A DNA stretch of 64,000 nucleotides. Source: CBDEGK01 sp965237855. Its GTDB lineage: Bacteria; Pseudomonadota; Gammaproteobacteria; Pseudomonadales; Halieaceae. The notes below the pieces were generated by a model, which ran no database searches, was not told where the DNA came from, and saw nothing but the letters and a program-made list of their open reading frames with translations. Shown in pieces: positions 33,683 to 41,695 of the stretch (its first letter is position 1; every line of letters begins with the position of its first letter). A program made the position numbers and the translations under genes. The stretch lies in the NCBI GenBank assembly GCA_965237855.1, contig CBDEGK010000008.1, positions 868,001-932,000 on the forward strand, in the 5' to 3' direction.

Positions 33683-34447
33683 ATGCGTCGATTACCCTTC
33701 GTAGGCACCCCTAATTTTCGAGATCTGGGTGGTTACCCCACCGAGGATGGCCGCCAGGTTAAGTGGGGCTATTTGTTTCGCTCCGGCCAGCTCAGTCAGC
33801 TCAATGCTGACGATCAACGGCTGTTGCACTCACTACAGTTGGACCTGGTTTGCGATTTTCGCCGCCCGGAAGAGCAGGAGCGAGACCCCAGCCTGTTGCC
33901 TGACCCCGGCCCGGTTCTCGTGAGCCTGTCTATCTCGCCGGGGAGCAACGACAGTTTTTTTACCGAGGCGACTGAGATGAACGTGGACCGCCAGGCCATG
34001 TTCGATTTCATGGTGGAGATCAATCGCGATTTTGCCCTCGGCCAGAAAGTTGCCTACAGCAGCATGTTTGATCACCTGGTACAGAAGCAGCCCACGCGCA
34101 TGTTGTTTCACTGTGCCGCGGGCAAGGATCGCACGGGCTTCGCGGCAGCGATCATCCTGCTGGCGTTGGGTGTACCGCGAGAGCAAGTGATGGAAGATTA
34201 CCTGTTAACGGCAGACTATTTTCTGCCGCAGCAGGAACTGAGCAGGCTGGCGGGGAAATACGAGATGGAATTGCCAGCGGAAACCATGCTGCCGGTGCTG
34301 GAAGTGCATCCGCAATATTTGCAGGCGGCACTGGATGCAATCGATGAGCAATTCGAATCGATCGATCATTACCTGGAAGACGTGCTGGGGATGGATCGCT
34401 GCAAACGTGAGCGTCTGCGCTCGCACTACCTGGAAGCAGGGTGCTAG
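33683..34447 (+). CDS. Tyrosine/dual-specificity-type protein phosphatase (Y_phosphatase3 family)
   Basis: This 254-residue protein carries the CX5R signature LFHCAAGKDRTGFAAA (about 150), followed by LGVPREQVMEDYLLT. The N-terminus, NFRDLGGYPTEDGRQVKWGYLFRSGQLSQL, is the standard opening of bacterial Y_phosphatase3 enzymes related to lipid/tyrosine phosphatases such as LipA of Listeria. Substrate may be phosphotyrosine or phosphoinositide-like. It is probably cotranscribed with the TetR regulator. Confidence 0.85.
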   Translation: MRRLPFVGTPNFRDLGGYPTEDGRQVKWGYLFRSGQLSQLNADDQRLLHSLQLDLVCDFRRPEEQERDPSLLPDPGPVLVSLSISPGSNDSFFTEATEMNVDRQAMFDFMVEINRDFALGQKVAYSSMFDHLVQKQPTRMLFHCAAGKDRTGFAAAIILLALGVPREQVMEDYLLTADYFLPQQELSRLAGKYEMELPAETMLPVLEVHPQYLQAALDAIDEQFESIDHYLEDVLGMDRCKRERLRSHYLEAGC

Positions 34448-34455
34448 AAAAGATG

Positions 34456-34475
34456 GCCCCCGCACAGCGGGGACC
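34456..34475 (-). terminator. Terminator hairpin between convergent genes
   Basis: CCCCGC-ACA-GCGGGG (34458-34472). Reading the minus strand, the hairpin is followed by CCATCTTTTCT, so it more likely ends the small secreted-protein transcript. Confidence 0.6.
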
Positions 34476-34488
34476 GGCACAAAAGCAA

Positions 34489-34764
34489 TTAGACAGCTTT
34501 ACAAGCTTTCTTGGCGGCTTTGATTTGCTTTTTCTCACAGGCGTCGGAACTGGCATCACCCACGCACCACTTCTTGCGGTTGTCCCAGGCAGTCAGATCG
34601 GCAGTCTTGCCGTTGGAGCACTTCACCAGGTAGGAAGCGTAGTCAGTGCCTTCGGTAGTAGCGCCGTTAGCGTCAAAAACGATGCTGGTGGGTTTGGCGG
34701 CAAACGCAGTAGCAGACAGGCTCAGCAGGGCGGCAACAGCCGCAGTTTTGGTTATGGTGTTCAT
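34489..34764 (-). CDS. Small secreted four-cysteine protein, unknown
   Basis: This 91-residue protein has a clear Sec signal peptide (MNTITKTAAVAALLSLSATAFA, cleavage before AKPT). The mature part of about 69 residues contains four cysteines (KCSNG, KWCVG, DACEK, KACKAV) and is Lys-rich at the C-terminus. Two disulfides in the periplasm are plausible. No family recognised. A terminator follows; the ATG is preceded by a purine-rich AGGTATT stretch. Confidence 0.7.
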   Translation of the reverse strand: MNTITKTAAVAALLSLSATAFAAKPTSIVFDANGATTEGTDYASYLVKCSNGKTADLTAWDNRKKWCVGDASSDACEKKQIKAAKKACKAV

Positions 34765-34939
34765 AATAAATACCTCAAAAAGTAAAACAAACTATGGAAC
34801 TGCGGGCGGATTATATGGGCGCGCAGCAGCAATACCAGTGATACAGGTCACACTCTGGGAGAGTCCGCGTTAGAACGGTCTTTGGGAACGCATAACTAGT
34901 TGATAAATAAGGGAATTATAAAGATTTTGAGCGGGTGCG

Positions 34940-34967
34940 GGGTTTATTAATTATCGTTAATAAACCC
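34940..34967. terminator. Perfect 11-bp inverted repeat
   Basis: GGGTTTATTAA (34940-34950), loop TTATCG, TTAATAAACCC (34957-34967), in the 220-bp gap between the two small minus-strand genes. It lies 18 nt beyond the small membrane-protein stop. A terminator or a regulator site are both possible; the T-tract (GGTTTTA) is on the plus-strand side. Confidence 0.5.
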
Positions 34968-34984
34968 GGTTTTATGTTATCTGC

Positions 34985-35209
34985 CTACATTGCCAGGAAT
35001 AAAAGTGTCCAGCCAACGAGGGCCAGCGCCATTGACTCGCCGGTCTTCTCGAGGCGAAACATGCCATACAGGTAGGAAAAAGGCGGCAATAACAGGGTGC
35101 AGAGACCCCAGGTGAAGTCCTCGCGAGAGGATTCAATCAACAGCAGGACCCAGCTGGCCAGCAGTGCTACGACACCGAAGGTCATAAAAAGGGCGGAGGT
35201 AGGTTCCAT
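34985..35209 (-). CDS. Small membrane protein, unknown
   Basis: This 74-residue protein has three short hydrophobic segments (about 7-25, 33-50, 58-73) separated by charged turns (ESSREDF, RLEKTGE). CTGGAGACCAGA precedes the ATG with good spacing, which supports a real gene. No family is recognised. Confidence 0.6.
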   Translation of the reverse strand: MEPTSALFMTFGVVALLASWVLLLIESSREDFTWGLCTLLLPPFSYLYGMFRLEKTGESMALALVGWTLLFLAM

Positions 35210-35344
35210 TCTGGTCTCCAGGAATCAAGGAGTTGGTAAAGGCGGCAAGAATACCATGTTCACTTTTTTCAGACACCTGGCTTTTGCACCGGGACCCGAA
35301 AATCGCGCAAAATGTTGGGCCAAAACAATAAGCGGAGAGAGGCT

Positions 35345-36220
35345 ATGAAATTCTGGCAAATGGTGACCTGGGCCGAGACGGAACATTATCGCGAGATTGC
35401 TATCGCCGCGGAGGAGTTAGGTTTTCACGGAGTGATGAACGCCGACCACGCATTTTTTCCGGAACAGGTTAACTCACCCTATCCTTACTCAGAGGACGAG
35501 AAACCGCCCATGCCCAGCGACAGCCAGTACCCGGATACCTGGGTCAGCCTGGCACAGATGGCCGCCGTGACCAGGCGCATTCAGTTTTCCACCTCGGTGT
35601 ATATCTTGCCGCTGCGCAACCCCATAGAGGTAGCCAAGGCCACCGGCAGCCTGGCGCTGATGTCAGATAACCGCTTCATACTGGGTGCGGGAGTAGGCTG
35701 GATGAAGGAAGAGTTCGATGCCTATGGTGTTGACTTCCACAGCCGCGGCAAACGCTATGACGAATGCCTGGATTGCATCCGTCAATTGTGGACGGGACAG
35801 TGGACGGAGTATCGCGGTGAGCATATCAATTTTGACCGTATGCGGATTCTGCCAGCACCGAAACAGCCGGTGCCAATCTACCTGGGCGGCTCCAGCAAGG
35901 TAGCACTGCGACGCTGTGCCCGGCTGGCGGACGGATTTATTGGCAATGGCAACTCCTCGACAGAGGTGCCAGAGCTGCTGGCTTATCTCCAGCGGCTGCG
36001 GGATGAAGCGGGCCGCGGTGAGCTGCCTTTTGAAACGGTGATGGGGTTGAACGATGCGCCCTCTGTGGAGACCTACAGGCGACTGCAGGATTGCGGCATG
36101 ACAGCGGGCGTCAACGCGCCGTTTGCCTTCACCGTGGGCTGGCAGTCGAGCATGGAACAGAAAATAGCCCAGATGGAACAGTTTGCCGAGGCCTATATTC
36201 GGCCGCTCAGTGATGACTAG
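35345..36220 (+). CDS. LLM-class (luciferase-like) flavin-dependent oxidoreductase
   Basis: This 291-residue TIM-barrel protein of the luciferase-like monooxygenase class is of the kind annotated as FMN- or F420-dependent (TIGR03619-like). Motifs: AEELGFHGVMNADHAFF, TSVYILPLRNPIEVAKATGSLALMSDNRFILGAG and PIYLGGSSKVALRRCARLADGF. ATG 35345 has GGAGAGAGG directly upstream. Substrate is unknown. The acyltransferase gene follows after 50 nt. Confidence 0.88.
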   Translation: MKFWQMVTWAETEHYREIAIAAEELGFHGVMNADHAFFPEQVNSPYPYSEDEKPPMPSDSQYPDTWVSLAQMAAVTRRIQFSTSVYILPLRNPIEVAKATGSLALMSDNRFILGAGVGWMKEEFDAYGVDFHSRGKRYDECLDCIRQLWTGQWTEYRGEHINFDRMRILPAPKQPVPIYLGGSSKVALRRCARLADGFIGNGNSSTEVPELLAYLQRLRDEAGRGELPFETVMGLNDAPSVETYRRLQDCGMTAGVNAPFAFTVGWQSSMEQKIAQMEQFAEAYIRPLSDD

Positions 36221-36270
36221 CGAGCCGCTTTTCGCTATCGTGGACGATTTGCTCAACAACTAAGAATACT

Positions 36271-37416
36271 ATGGATCCCTTTGCCGATATTCGGCCCTAC
36301 AACGACCATGAGGTCCCTGAGGTGCTGCCACGTTTGCTGGCGGATCCTGAATTTATCGATGCGGTCGCCCGCTTTAAGTTCCCACGTCTTCCCGGCCTGT
36401 TGCGCGGCTGGTTGCGCCCGGTTATTCGCGCTGCACTGACGCGGGAGTTGGCGGATGTTGCCGACGTGGATTCACTGCAAGCGGTAATTGAAGGCTATAT
36501 GTCGAAGATGATTGAGAGCACCAGTTCGGGGTTCTCGGTCAGTGGGCTCGATCAGCTGCTATCCCATCAGTCCTATCTCTACATGAGTAATCACCGCGAT
36601 ATTGCCATGGACCCGGCCTTCACGAACTATGCCTTGTTCCACAACGAACACGATACTGTACGCATCGCCATTGGCGATAACCTGTTGACCAAGCCTTTCG
36701 TGGGCGACCTCATGCGTCTCAATAAGAGTTTCATTGTAAATCGCACCGCCACCGCGCCGCGGCAGGTCTTGAAAGCCCTGCGGGAACTCTCCTCCTATAT
36801 CCGCCACTCGATTGTTAAAGAAAGGGTGCCGGTGTGGATCGCCCAGCGCGAGGGCCGCGCCAAGGATGGCATCGACCGGACTGGGCCCGCCATCATCAAG
36901 ATGTTGGCCATGAGCAAGAACAAGGGCATGGCGCTGGGTGAGTACATCGCCTCGTTGAACATAGTGCCGGTGGCCATCTCTTATGAACTGGATCCCTGTG
37001 ACGGCTTAAAGGCAGCGGAACTGTCCGAACTGGCGGAGACCGGTTCCTACCAGAAGGCTGAAGATGAAGATGTGGCGAGCATTGCCACCGGCATCGCCGG
37101 CAACAAAGGCCAGGTGCATGTGGCCTTTGGCACGGTTCTGGGCGCCCATCTGGATAGCCCGGAAGCGGTTGCCGCAGAGATGGACAAACAAATCATTACT
37201 AACTACGCGCTGCATGCGACCAATATTTATGCCTATCGCATGCTGCACGGAGATGACGCTCCGCTGCCAGAGAATTACGCGGTGGCGGCGGACTCCTGCA
37301 GTGAAGCGGATTTCCGGGCGCGTATTGAGGCGCTGCCGGAAGCCCACCGGCCATTCGCGCTGGCGATCTATGCCAACGCCGTGGTCAGTAAGTTACGGTT
37401 AGCTGATGCTGGCTGA
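36271..37416 (+). CDS. Membrane-associated acyltransferase, PlsC-type
   Basis: This 381-residue protein contains the acyltransferase HX4D motif in MSNHRDIAMD (about 110). RIAIGDNLLTKPFVGDLMRLNKSFIVNR matches the second block, and WIAQREGRAKDG is the third block EGxR-like motif. It resembles the glycerol-3-phosphate/1-acylglycerol-3-phosphate acyltransferase superfamily, but is longer, with unusual N- and C-terminal parts. Its end overlaps dinG by 11 nt. The exact acceptor is unknown. Confidence 0.8.
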   Translation: MDPFADIRPYNDHEVPEVLPRLLADPEFIDAVARFKFPRLPGLLRGWLRPVIRAALTRELADVADVDSLQAVIEGYMSKMIESTSSGFSVSGLDQLLSHQSYLYMSNHRDIAMDPAFTNYALFHNEHDTVRIAIGDNLLTKPFVGDLMRLNKSFIVNRTATAPRQVLKALRELSSYIRHSIVKERVPVWIAQREGRAKDGIDRTGPAIIKMLAMSKNKGMALGEYIASLNIVPVAISYELDPCDGLKAAELSELAETGSYQKAEDEDVASIATGIAGNKGQVHVAFGTVLGAHLDSPEAVAAEMDKQIITNYALHATNIYAYRMLHGDDAPLPENYAVAADSCSEADFRARIEALPEAHRPFALAIYANAVVSKLRLADAG

Positions 37417-39517
37417 CGACACCAAGCAGCAGATCCGCGATGCCTATTTCAAGCTCATCGAAGAAAAATCTCTGAGCCCTCGCTGGGGGCAGCGACAGAT
37501 GGTGGCAGAGGTTGCCAACGCCCTCGGACGCATTGGCAAGCCGGAGGAAGGCGCGCCCGTGTGTGTGATAGAGGCGGGCACTGGCACCGGAAAGACGATC
37601 GCTTACGCAGTCGCTGCAATCCCCGCTGCGAAGGCACTGGACAAGACCCTGGTGGTGGCCACGGCTACTGTCGCTCTGCAGGAGCAGTTTGTTAACAAGG
37701 ATTTACCGGATATCCGCAAACACAGCGGTCTGCAATTTGACTATGTGTTGGCCAAGGGTCGTCGACGCTATGTGTGCCTGTCCCGTCTGGACAAGTTGTT
37801 GGCTTCCTCTCAGGAAGAGAGCGCGGTGCTGCCCCTGTACCCGGACGAGGTCAGTCAGCCGCTGTCTGCCGAGGCGCTGCCGGTGTATAACACGATGGTA
37901 GATGCCCTCGCCCGGGGCGAGTGGGACGGCGATCGCGACAACTGGCCGACGGAGCTGGATGAGGCCATCTGGTTCAGTGCTACCACCGATCACAACCAGT
38001 GCAGTGGTCGCAAATGTCCCAACATCAGTCAATGCAGTTTCTTTCGCGCGCGTGACGCCCTGCAAAATGCTGACATCATTGTCGCCAACCACGACCTGGT
38101 GTTGTCGGACCTGGCTCTCGGCGGGGGTGCCATCCTGTCGGCACCGGAAGACAGTATTTACATCTTTGACGAGGGCCATCACTTGCCGGATAAAGCGCTC
38201 AATCATTTTTCAGCGTTTTGCCGTTTGGGATCGAGCCGGCAATGGCTGGATGATTCCCGCAAGCAACTGTCGCAGGCGGCCAACCAGTTGCACGACATTG
38301 ATGGCTTGATCGATACCATCAACAAGGCGGCACCGCAGTTGGATGATATCGCGGTGGCGCTACAGCAGGTGGAGCAGGTGCTGGAGGAGTTGATCGATCC
38401 GGCGGAGTTGTCTGATCGCGGCGATCGCCAGCACTATCGTCTGCCGCACGGATTGGTACCCGATGAACTGCGTCAACCCAGCATCACCCTGAGTGAATTA
38501 TTTGCGCGCCTTTGCCAAAAACTGGGACAGTTGGAAGACTGCATGGAGGATGCCCTGGAGGGTGATTTTCCAGGTATCGATAAAGCCGATGCCGACGCCT
38601 GGCACGCGGTGTTCGGTGCCATGGTAAGTCGGGCCGAAGGCAACCTGGCTTTGTGGCAACAATATTCCCTCACTGGTGAGGATGAGGATCCGCCGGTCGC
38701 GCGCTGGATTAACCTGGGTGGTGGCGGCCAGGGCGGTTTTGACTTGCGTGCCAGTCCGATATTAGCGGCTGAGATCCTGCAGGAATTTCTCTGGGACCGC
38801 GCCGCCGCGGTGATTGCAACCTCGGCCACCATGACCGCCCTCAATAGCTTTGACCGATTTATCTTGCACAGTGGCGCACCCGCGGATGCTATTTACAAGG
38901 TGGTGGTCAGCCCCTTTGATTACAGCCAGGCGGTACTGTCGGTGCCCGCTATGGATGCCGATCCCAGTGATCCTGAAGCCCATACCCATGCCTTGATTCG
39001 GATACTGCCAGAGCTTTTGCAGGAAGAGGAGGGCAGCCTGGTGTTGTTTTCCTCGCGCCGCCAGATGATGGATGTGTTCGAGGGTATTGGTCCGCCCTGG
39101 CAGGCGCGCATCCTGGTACAGGGAGATTACAGTAAGCAGGAGACTATTAGGCGCCATCGCGAGGCGGTGGACCGGGGCAAGGCCAGCGTGATTTTTGGGC
39201 TGGCCAGTTTTGCCGAAGGTGTGGATTTGCCCGGCAAGTATTGCAATCACGTGGTCATCGCGAAAATTCCTTTTGCGGTGCCCGATAGCCCACTGGAATC
39301 CGCCTTGTCGGAGTGGGTGGAGAGTCAGGGCCGCAATCCCTTTATGGAAATTTCAGTGCCCGACGCCGCCTTGCGCCTGGTGCAGGCCAGTGGCAGGCTG
39401 TTACGTACCGAAGAGGATACAGGCAGAGTCAGTTTGTTGGATCGCCGTGTTGTGACCCGCCGCTACGGCCGCGCCATTCTGGATTCATTACCCCCGTTTC
39501 GGCGCGAGATAGCCTGA
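37406..39517 (+). CDS. dinG: ATP-dependent DNA helicase DinG
   Basis: This 703-residue SF2 XPD-like helicase unwinds R- and D-loops. Order: Q-motif-like SPRWGQRQMVAEV, Walker A EAGTGTGKT (about 57), four Fe-S cysteines (RRYVCLSRL, then NQCSGRKCPNISQC near 205), DEGHH (motif II), ATSATM, and the C-terminal SFAEGVDLPG and QASGRLLRTEED. The cluster cysteines fit an active [4Fe-4S] enzyme. Its start lies inside plsC, so a separate SOS promoter is not obvious. yqcC begins directly after its stop. Confidence 0.95.
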   Translation: MLADDTKQQIRDAYFKLIEEKSLSPRWGQRQMVAEVANALGRIGKPEEGAPVCVIEAGTGTGKTIAYAVAAIPAAKALDKTLVVATATVALQEQFVNKDLPDIRKHSGLQFDYVLAKGRRRYVCLSRLDKLLASSQEESAVLPLYPDEVSQPLSAEALPVYNTMVDALARGEWDGDRDNWPTELDEAIWFSATTDHNQCSGRKCPNISQCSFFRARDALQNADIIVANHDLVLSDLALGGGAILSAPEDSIYIFDEGHHLPDKALNHFSAFCRLGSSRQWLDDSRKQLSQAANQLHDIDGLIDTINKAAPQLDDIAVALQQVEQVLEELIDPAELSDRGDRQHYRLPHGLVPDELRQPSITLSELFARLCQKLGQLEDCMEDALEGDFPGIDKADADAWHAVFGAMVSRAEGNLALWQQYSLTGEDEDPPVARWINLGGGGQGGFDLRASPILAAEILQEFLWDRAAAVIATSATMTALNSFDRFILHSGAPADAIYKVVVSPFDYSQAVLSVPAMDADPSDPEAHTHALIRILPELLQEEEGSLVLFSSRRQMMDVFEGIGPPWQARILVQGDYSKQETIRRHREAVDRGKASVIFGLASFAEGVDLPGKYCNHVVIAKIPFAVPDSPLESALSEWVESQGRNPFMEISVPDAALRLVQASGRLLRTEEDTGRVSLLDRRVVTRRYGRAILDSLPPFRREIA

Positions 39518-39836
39518 ATGCCCGGTTCAGAGCAGGTAGCCGCATTGTTGATTGATATTGAAGCTGAATTACGACAGCTCAATCTCTGGGACGACGTGTC
39601 GCCTTCGGAGCAGGCACTGGCCAGTTCTGAACCTTTCTGCGTTGATACCCTCAGCTTCACCCAGTGGCTGCAGTTTATTTTTCTTCCCACCATGTACCAC
39701 CTGATGGAAAGCGAGGCTCCCCTGCCAACAGAATGTGGTATCGCACCCATGGCGGAAGAGCATTTCAGGGGGCTTTTTACCCAGCGCCAGGCTCGAGCGA
39801 ACCCTGGTGGAGCTGGACCAGTTGCTCTCGCCTTAG
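39518..39836 (+). pseudogene. YqcC-family (DUF446) protein with a +1 frameshift
   Basis: The first about 85 codons match the YqcC family: LWDDVSPSEQALASSEPFCVDTLSF, then QWLQFIFLPTMYHL and PLPTECGIAPMAEEHFRG. The zero frame then runs into unlike sequence and stops at 39850. One base on, the frame reads GFLPSARLERTLVELDQLLSP and stops at 39836, which is the amphipathic C-terminal helix expected for this family. The switch lies near runs of five G (39768-39772) and five T (39774-39778). Either a real single-base indel or a sequencing homopolymer error is possible. YqcC is often linked to the pseudouridine synthase truC, which is absent here. Confidence 0.75.
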
Positions 39837-39923
39837 CTTTATTGAGATAGACAATTAAGGGTATCCCCTGCTGTCGCTCATGGGCGTATTATCGAAACCC
39901 TCGAATTCTTTTAGGTGTCGCCC

Positions 39924-41429
39924 ATGAACCCCATAGTTGAAGCAATGCTGGATAAGTATGCTGTCACCGACGCAACCCGCGCATTTATAGCGGCGGGCCA
40001 TCAGTCCATGTTCATTGACGGCAAGTTTGTCGATGCCAGTGATGGGGGCACCTTTACGATTGAGGATCCCGCCACCTGTGCACCCCTGCTAACCGTGCCG
40101 GCAGCAACCACCGCCGATGTGGATGCGGCTGTGGCGGCTGCCAGGGCTGCATTTGAGATGGGCCCGTGGTCAGACATGACACCGGGTGACCGACAGACAT
40201 TGTTGTTTCAGATGGCGGACATCATGGAAGCCCATGCACAGACCCTGGCGGAGCTCGAATCAATCGATGCGGGTAAAGCTATTGGCGGTTGCATGGAAGT
40301 GGATATCCTGGGGTCAGCAGAGCACCTGCGTTTTATGGCGGGCTGGGCCACCAAAATCGAGGGCAATACCCGGGAGATTTCTACCCCGAACAGTTTTGCC
40401 TTCACTCTGAAGGAACCGGTAGGAGTGGTAGGTGCCATTGTGCCCTGGAACTGGCCCCTGAACATGTCCCTTTGGAAGCTGGCTTCACCCCTGGCAGTGG
40501 GTTGTACCACGGTTTTGAAAACCTCGGAAATGACGCCTATGAGCATGCTCTATTTGATGCAACTGTGGAAAGAGGTGGGTTTACCGGATGGGGTAGTGAA
40601 TATTATTGTGGGAGATGGCGCCACTGCGGGCAGCCATCTCGCTGCCCATGCGGGCATCGACAAGATTTCATTTACTGGCTCCACCCCGGTGGGCAAGCTG
40701 GTCGGGCAGGCCGCCCTTGAGAACATGAATCACGTCACCCTTGAACTGGGTGGCAAATCTCCCATGGTGGCTTTTGAGGATGCCGCTATCGACGATATTA
40801 TTGGGGGTGCCCACAACAGCGTGTATTTCAATTCCGGCCAAGTGTGCTCGGCGGGCTCTCGACTCTATGTTCACCGGTCGATCTATGATGACACAGTGGC
40901 AGCATTGGCGGCCTCTCTTGAAGAGGTGGTGATTGGTGATCCGCTTGACCCCGACACGACTCAGGGGCCGCAAATCTCGAAGACCCAATTCGACAAAGTG
41001 ATGGGCTATATCCAGCTGGGTCAGGAGGAGGGTGCCCGGCTGGTGCGTGGCGGTGCCGCCCTGGAGCGCGACGGTTATTTCGTGGAACCCACCCTGTTTG
41101 CTGATTGCAGTAACAGCATGCGCATTGTGCAGGAGGAAATCTTTGGGCCCGTCTTGTGTGTGATTCCTTTTGATAGCGAGGATGAGGCCATACAACTGGC
41201 GAATGACAGTGTTTTTGGCTTGGCGGCCTCGGTGTTTACCCGGGATATATCGCGGGCTATACGAATAGTTCGCCAGCTACAGGCGGGGGCTGTTTCGGTG
41301 AATACCCACGACGCCGGTGATGTAGCCATGCCTTTCGGCGGATACAAACAATCAGGCTTGGGAAAGGATGCGGGTAAGGAGCAGCTGGAGCATTTCCTGG
41401 AAACCAAGTCGGTGATCATTCAGCTCTAA
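39924..41429 (+). CDS. NAD(P)+-dependent aldehyde dehydrogenase
   Basis: This 501-residue ALDH-superfamily enzyme shows VPWNWPLNMSLWKLASPLAVGCT (cofactor), ISFTGSTPVGK, LELGGKSPM (general base Glu) and FNSGQVCSAGSR (nucleophile Cys). EEIFGPVLCVIPF and GGYKQSGLGKD close the domain. ATG 39924 is preferred over GTG 39915, with AGGTG upstream. It resembles phenylacetaldehyde/betaine-aldehyde-type ALDHs; the substrate cannot be fixed from motifs. Confidence 0.93.
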   Translation: MNPIVEAMLDKYAVTDATRAFIAAGHQSMFIDGKFVDASDGGTFTIEDPATCAPLLTVPAATTADVDAAVAAARAAFEMGPWSDMTPGDRQTLLFQMADIMEAHAQTLAELESIDAGKAIGGCMEVDILGSAEHLRFMAGWATKIEGNTREISTPNSFAFTLKEPVGVVGAIVPWNWPLNMSLWKLASPLAVGCTTVLKTSEMTPMSMLYLMQLWKEVGLPDGVVNIIVGDGATAGSHLAAHAGIDKISFTGSTPVGKLVGQAALENMNHVTLELGGKSPMVAFEDAAIDDIIGGAHNSVYFNSGQVCSAGSRLYVHRSIYDDTVAALAASLEEVVIGDPLDPDTTQGPQISKTQFDKVMGYIQLGQEEGARLVRGGAALERDGYFVEPTLFADCSNSMRIVQEEIFGPVLCVIPFDSEDEAIQLANDSVFGLAASVFTRDISRAIRIVRQLQAGAVSVNTHDAGDVAMPFGGYKQSGLGKDAGKEQLEHFLETKSVIIQL

Positions 41430-41430
41430 C

Positions 41431-41454
41431 AAAAAGGGCGGCTTGCGCCGCCCT
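41431..41454. terminator. Bidirectional terminator between ALDH and nrdB unit
   Basis: AGGGCGGC-TTGC-GCCGCCCT (41435-41454). The AAAAA on the plus strand gives a U-tract for the minus-strand nrd transcript. Confidence 0.85.
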
Positions 41455-41461
41455 GTCAGAT

Positions 41462-41662
41462 TTAGTGAACGGTTCGACTAGTCTCTAGTTGTTCCACCGA
41501 ACTCTGGGTGGTCTTCTCGGTGGGTGCAGCTGTTTCCTGCTCTTGCACATAGGTGCGCAAGCGTCCGACCACACTGGTCATCACGTCAATGGTCTGGCTG
41601 ATCTGGTCCAGCGCCATCAGGATGGTTTCGGTATCTCTTGAAGCTTTCTTATCATTATCCAT
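41462..41662 (-). CDS. Small coiled-coil protein downstream of nrdB, unknown
   Basis: This 66-residue protein has a strong ribosome-binding site (AGGAGG, 6 nt before ATG) and starts 33 nt after the nrdB stop. Residues about 13-42 (ILMALDQISQTIDVMTSVVGRLRTYV) show a heptad-like hydrophobic pattern. The tail is polar with several Thr/Glu. It ends before a terminator, so it is the last gene of the nrdA-nrdB unit. No family recognised. A role with ribonucleotide reductase is only suggested by position. Confidence 0.7.
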   Translation of the reverse strand: MDNDKKASRDTETILMALDQISQTIDVMTSVVGRLRTYVQEQETAAPTEKTTQSSVEQLETSRTVH

Positions 41663-41695
41663 GTAGAGCCTCCTGGGCTTTGCCGTGAGCCGGGA

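Noticed and set aside
34441..34785. 114-codon plus-strand frame across the small secreted protein
   Set aside because: The minus-strand frame has a signal peptide and terminator; the plus frame has neither.
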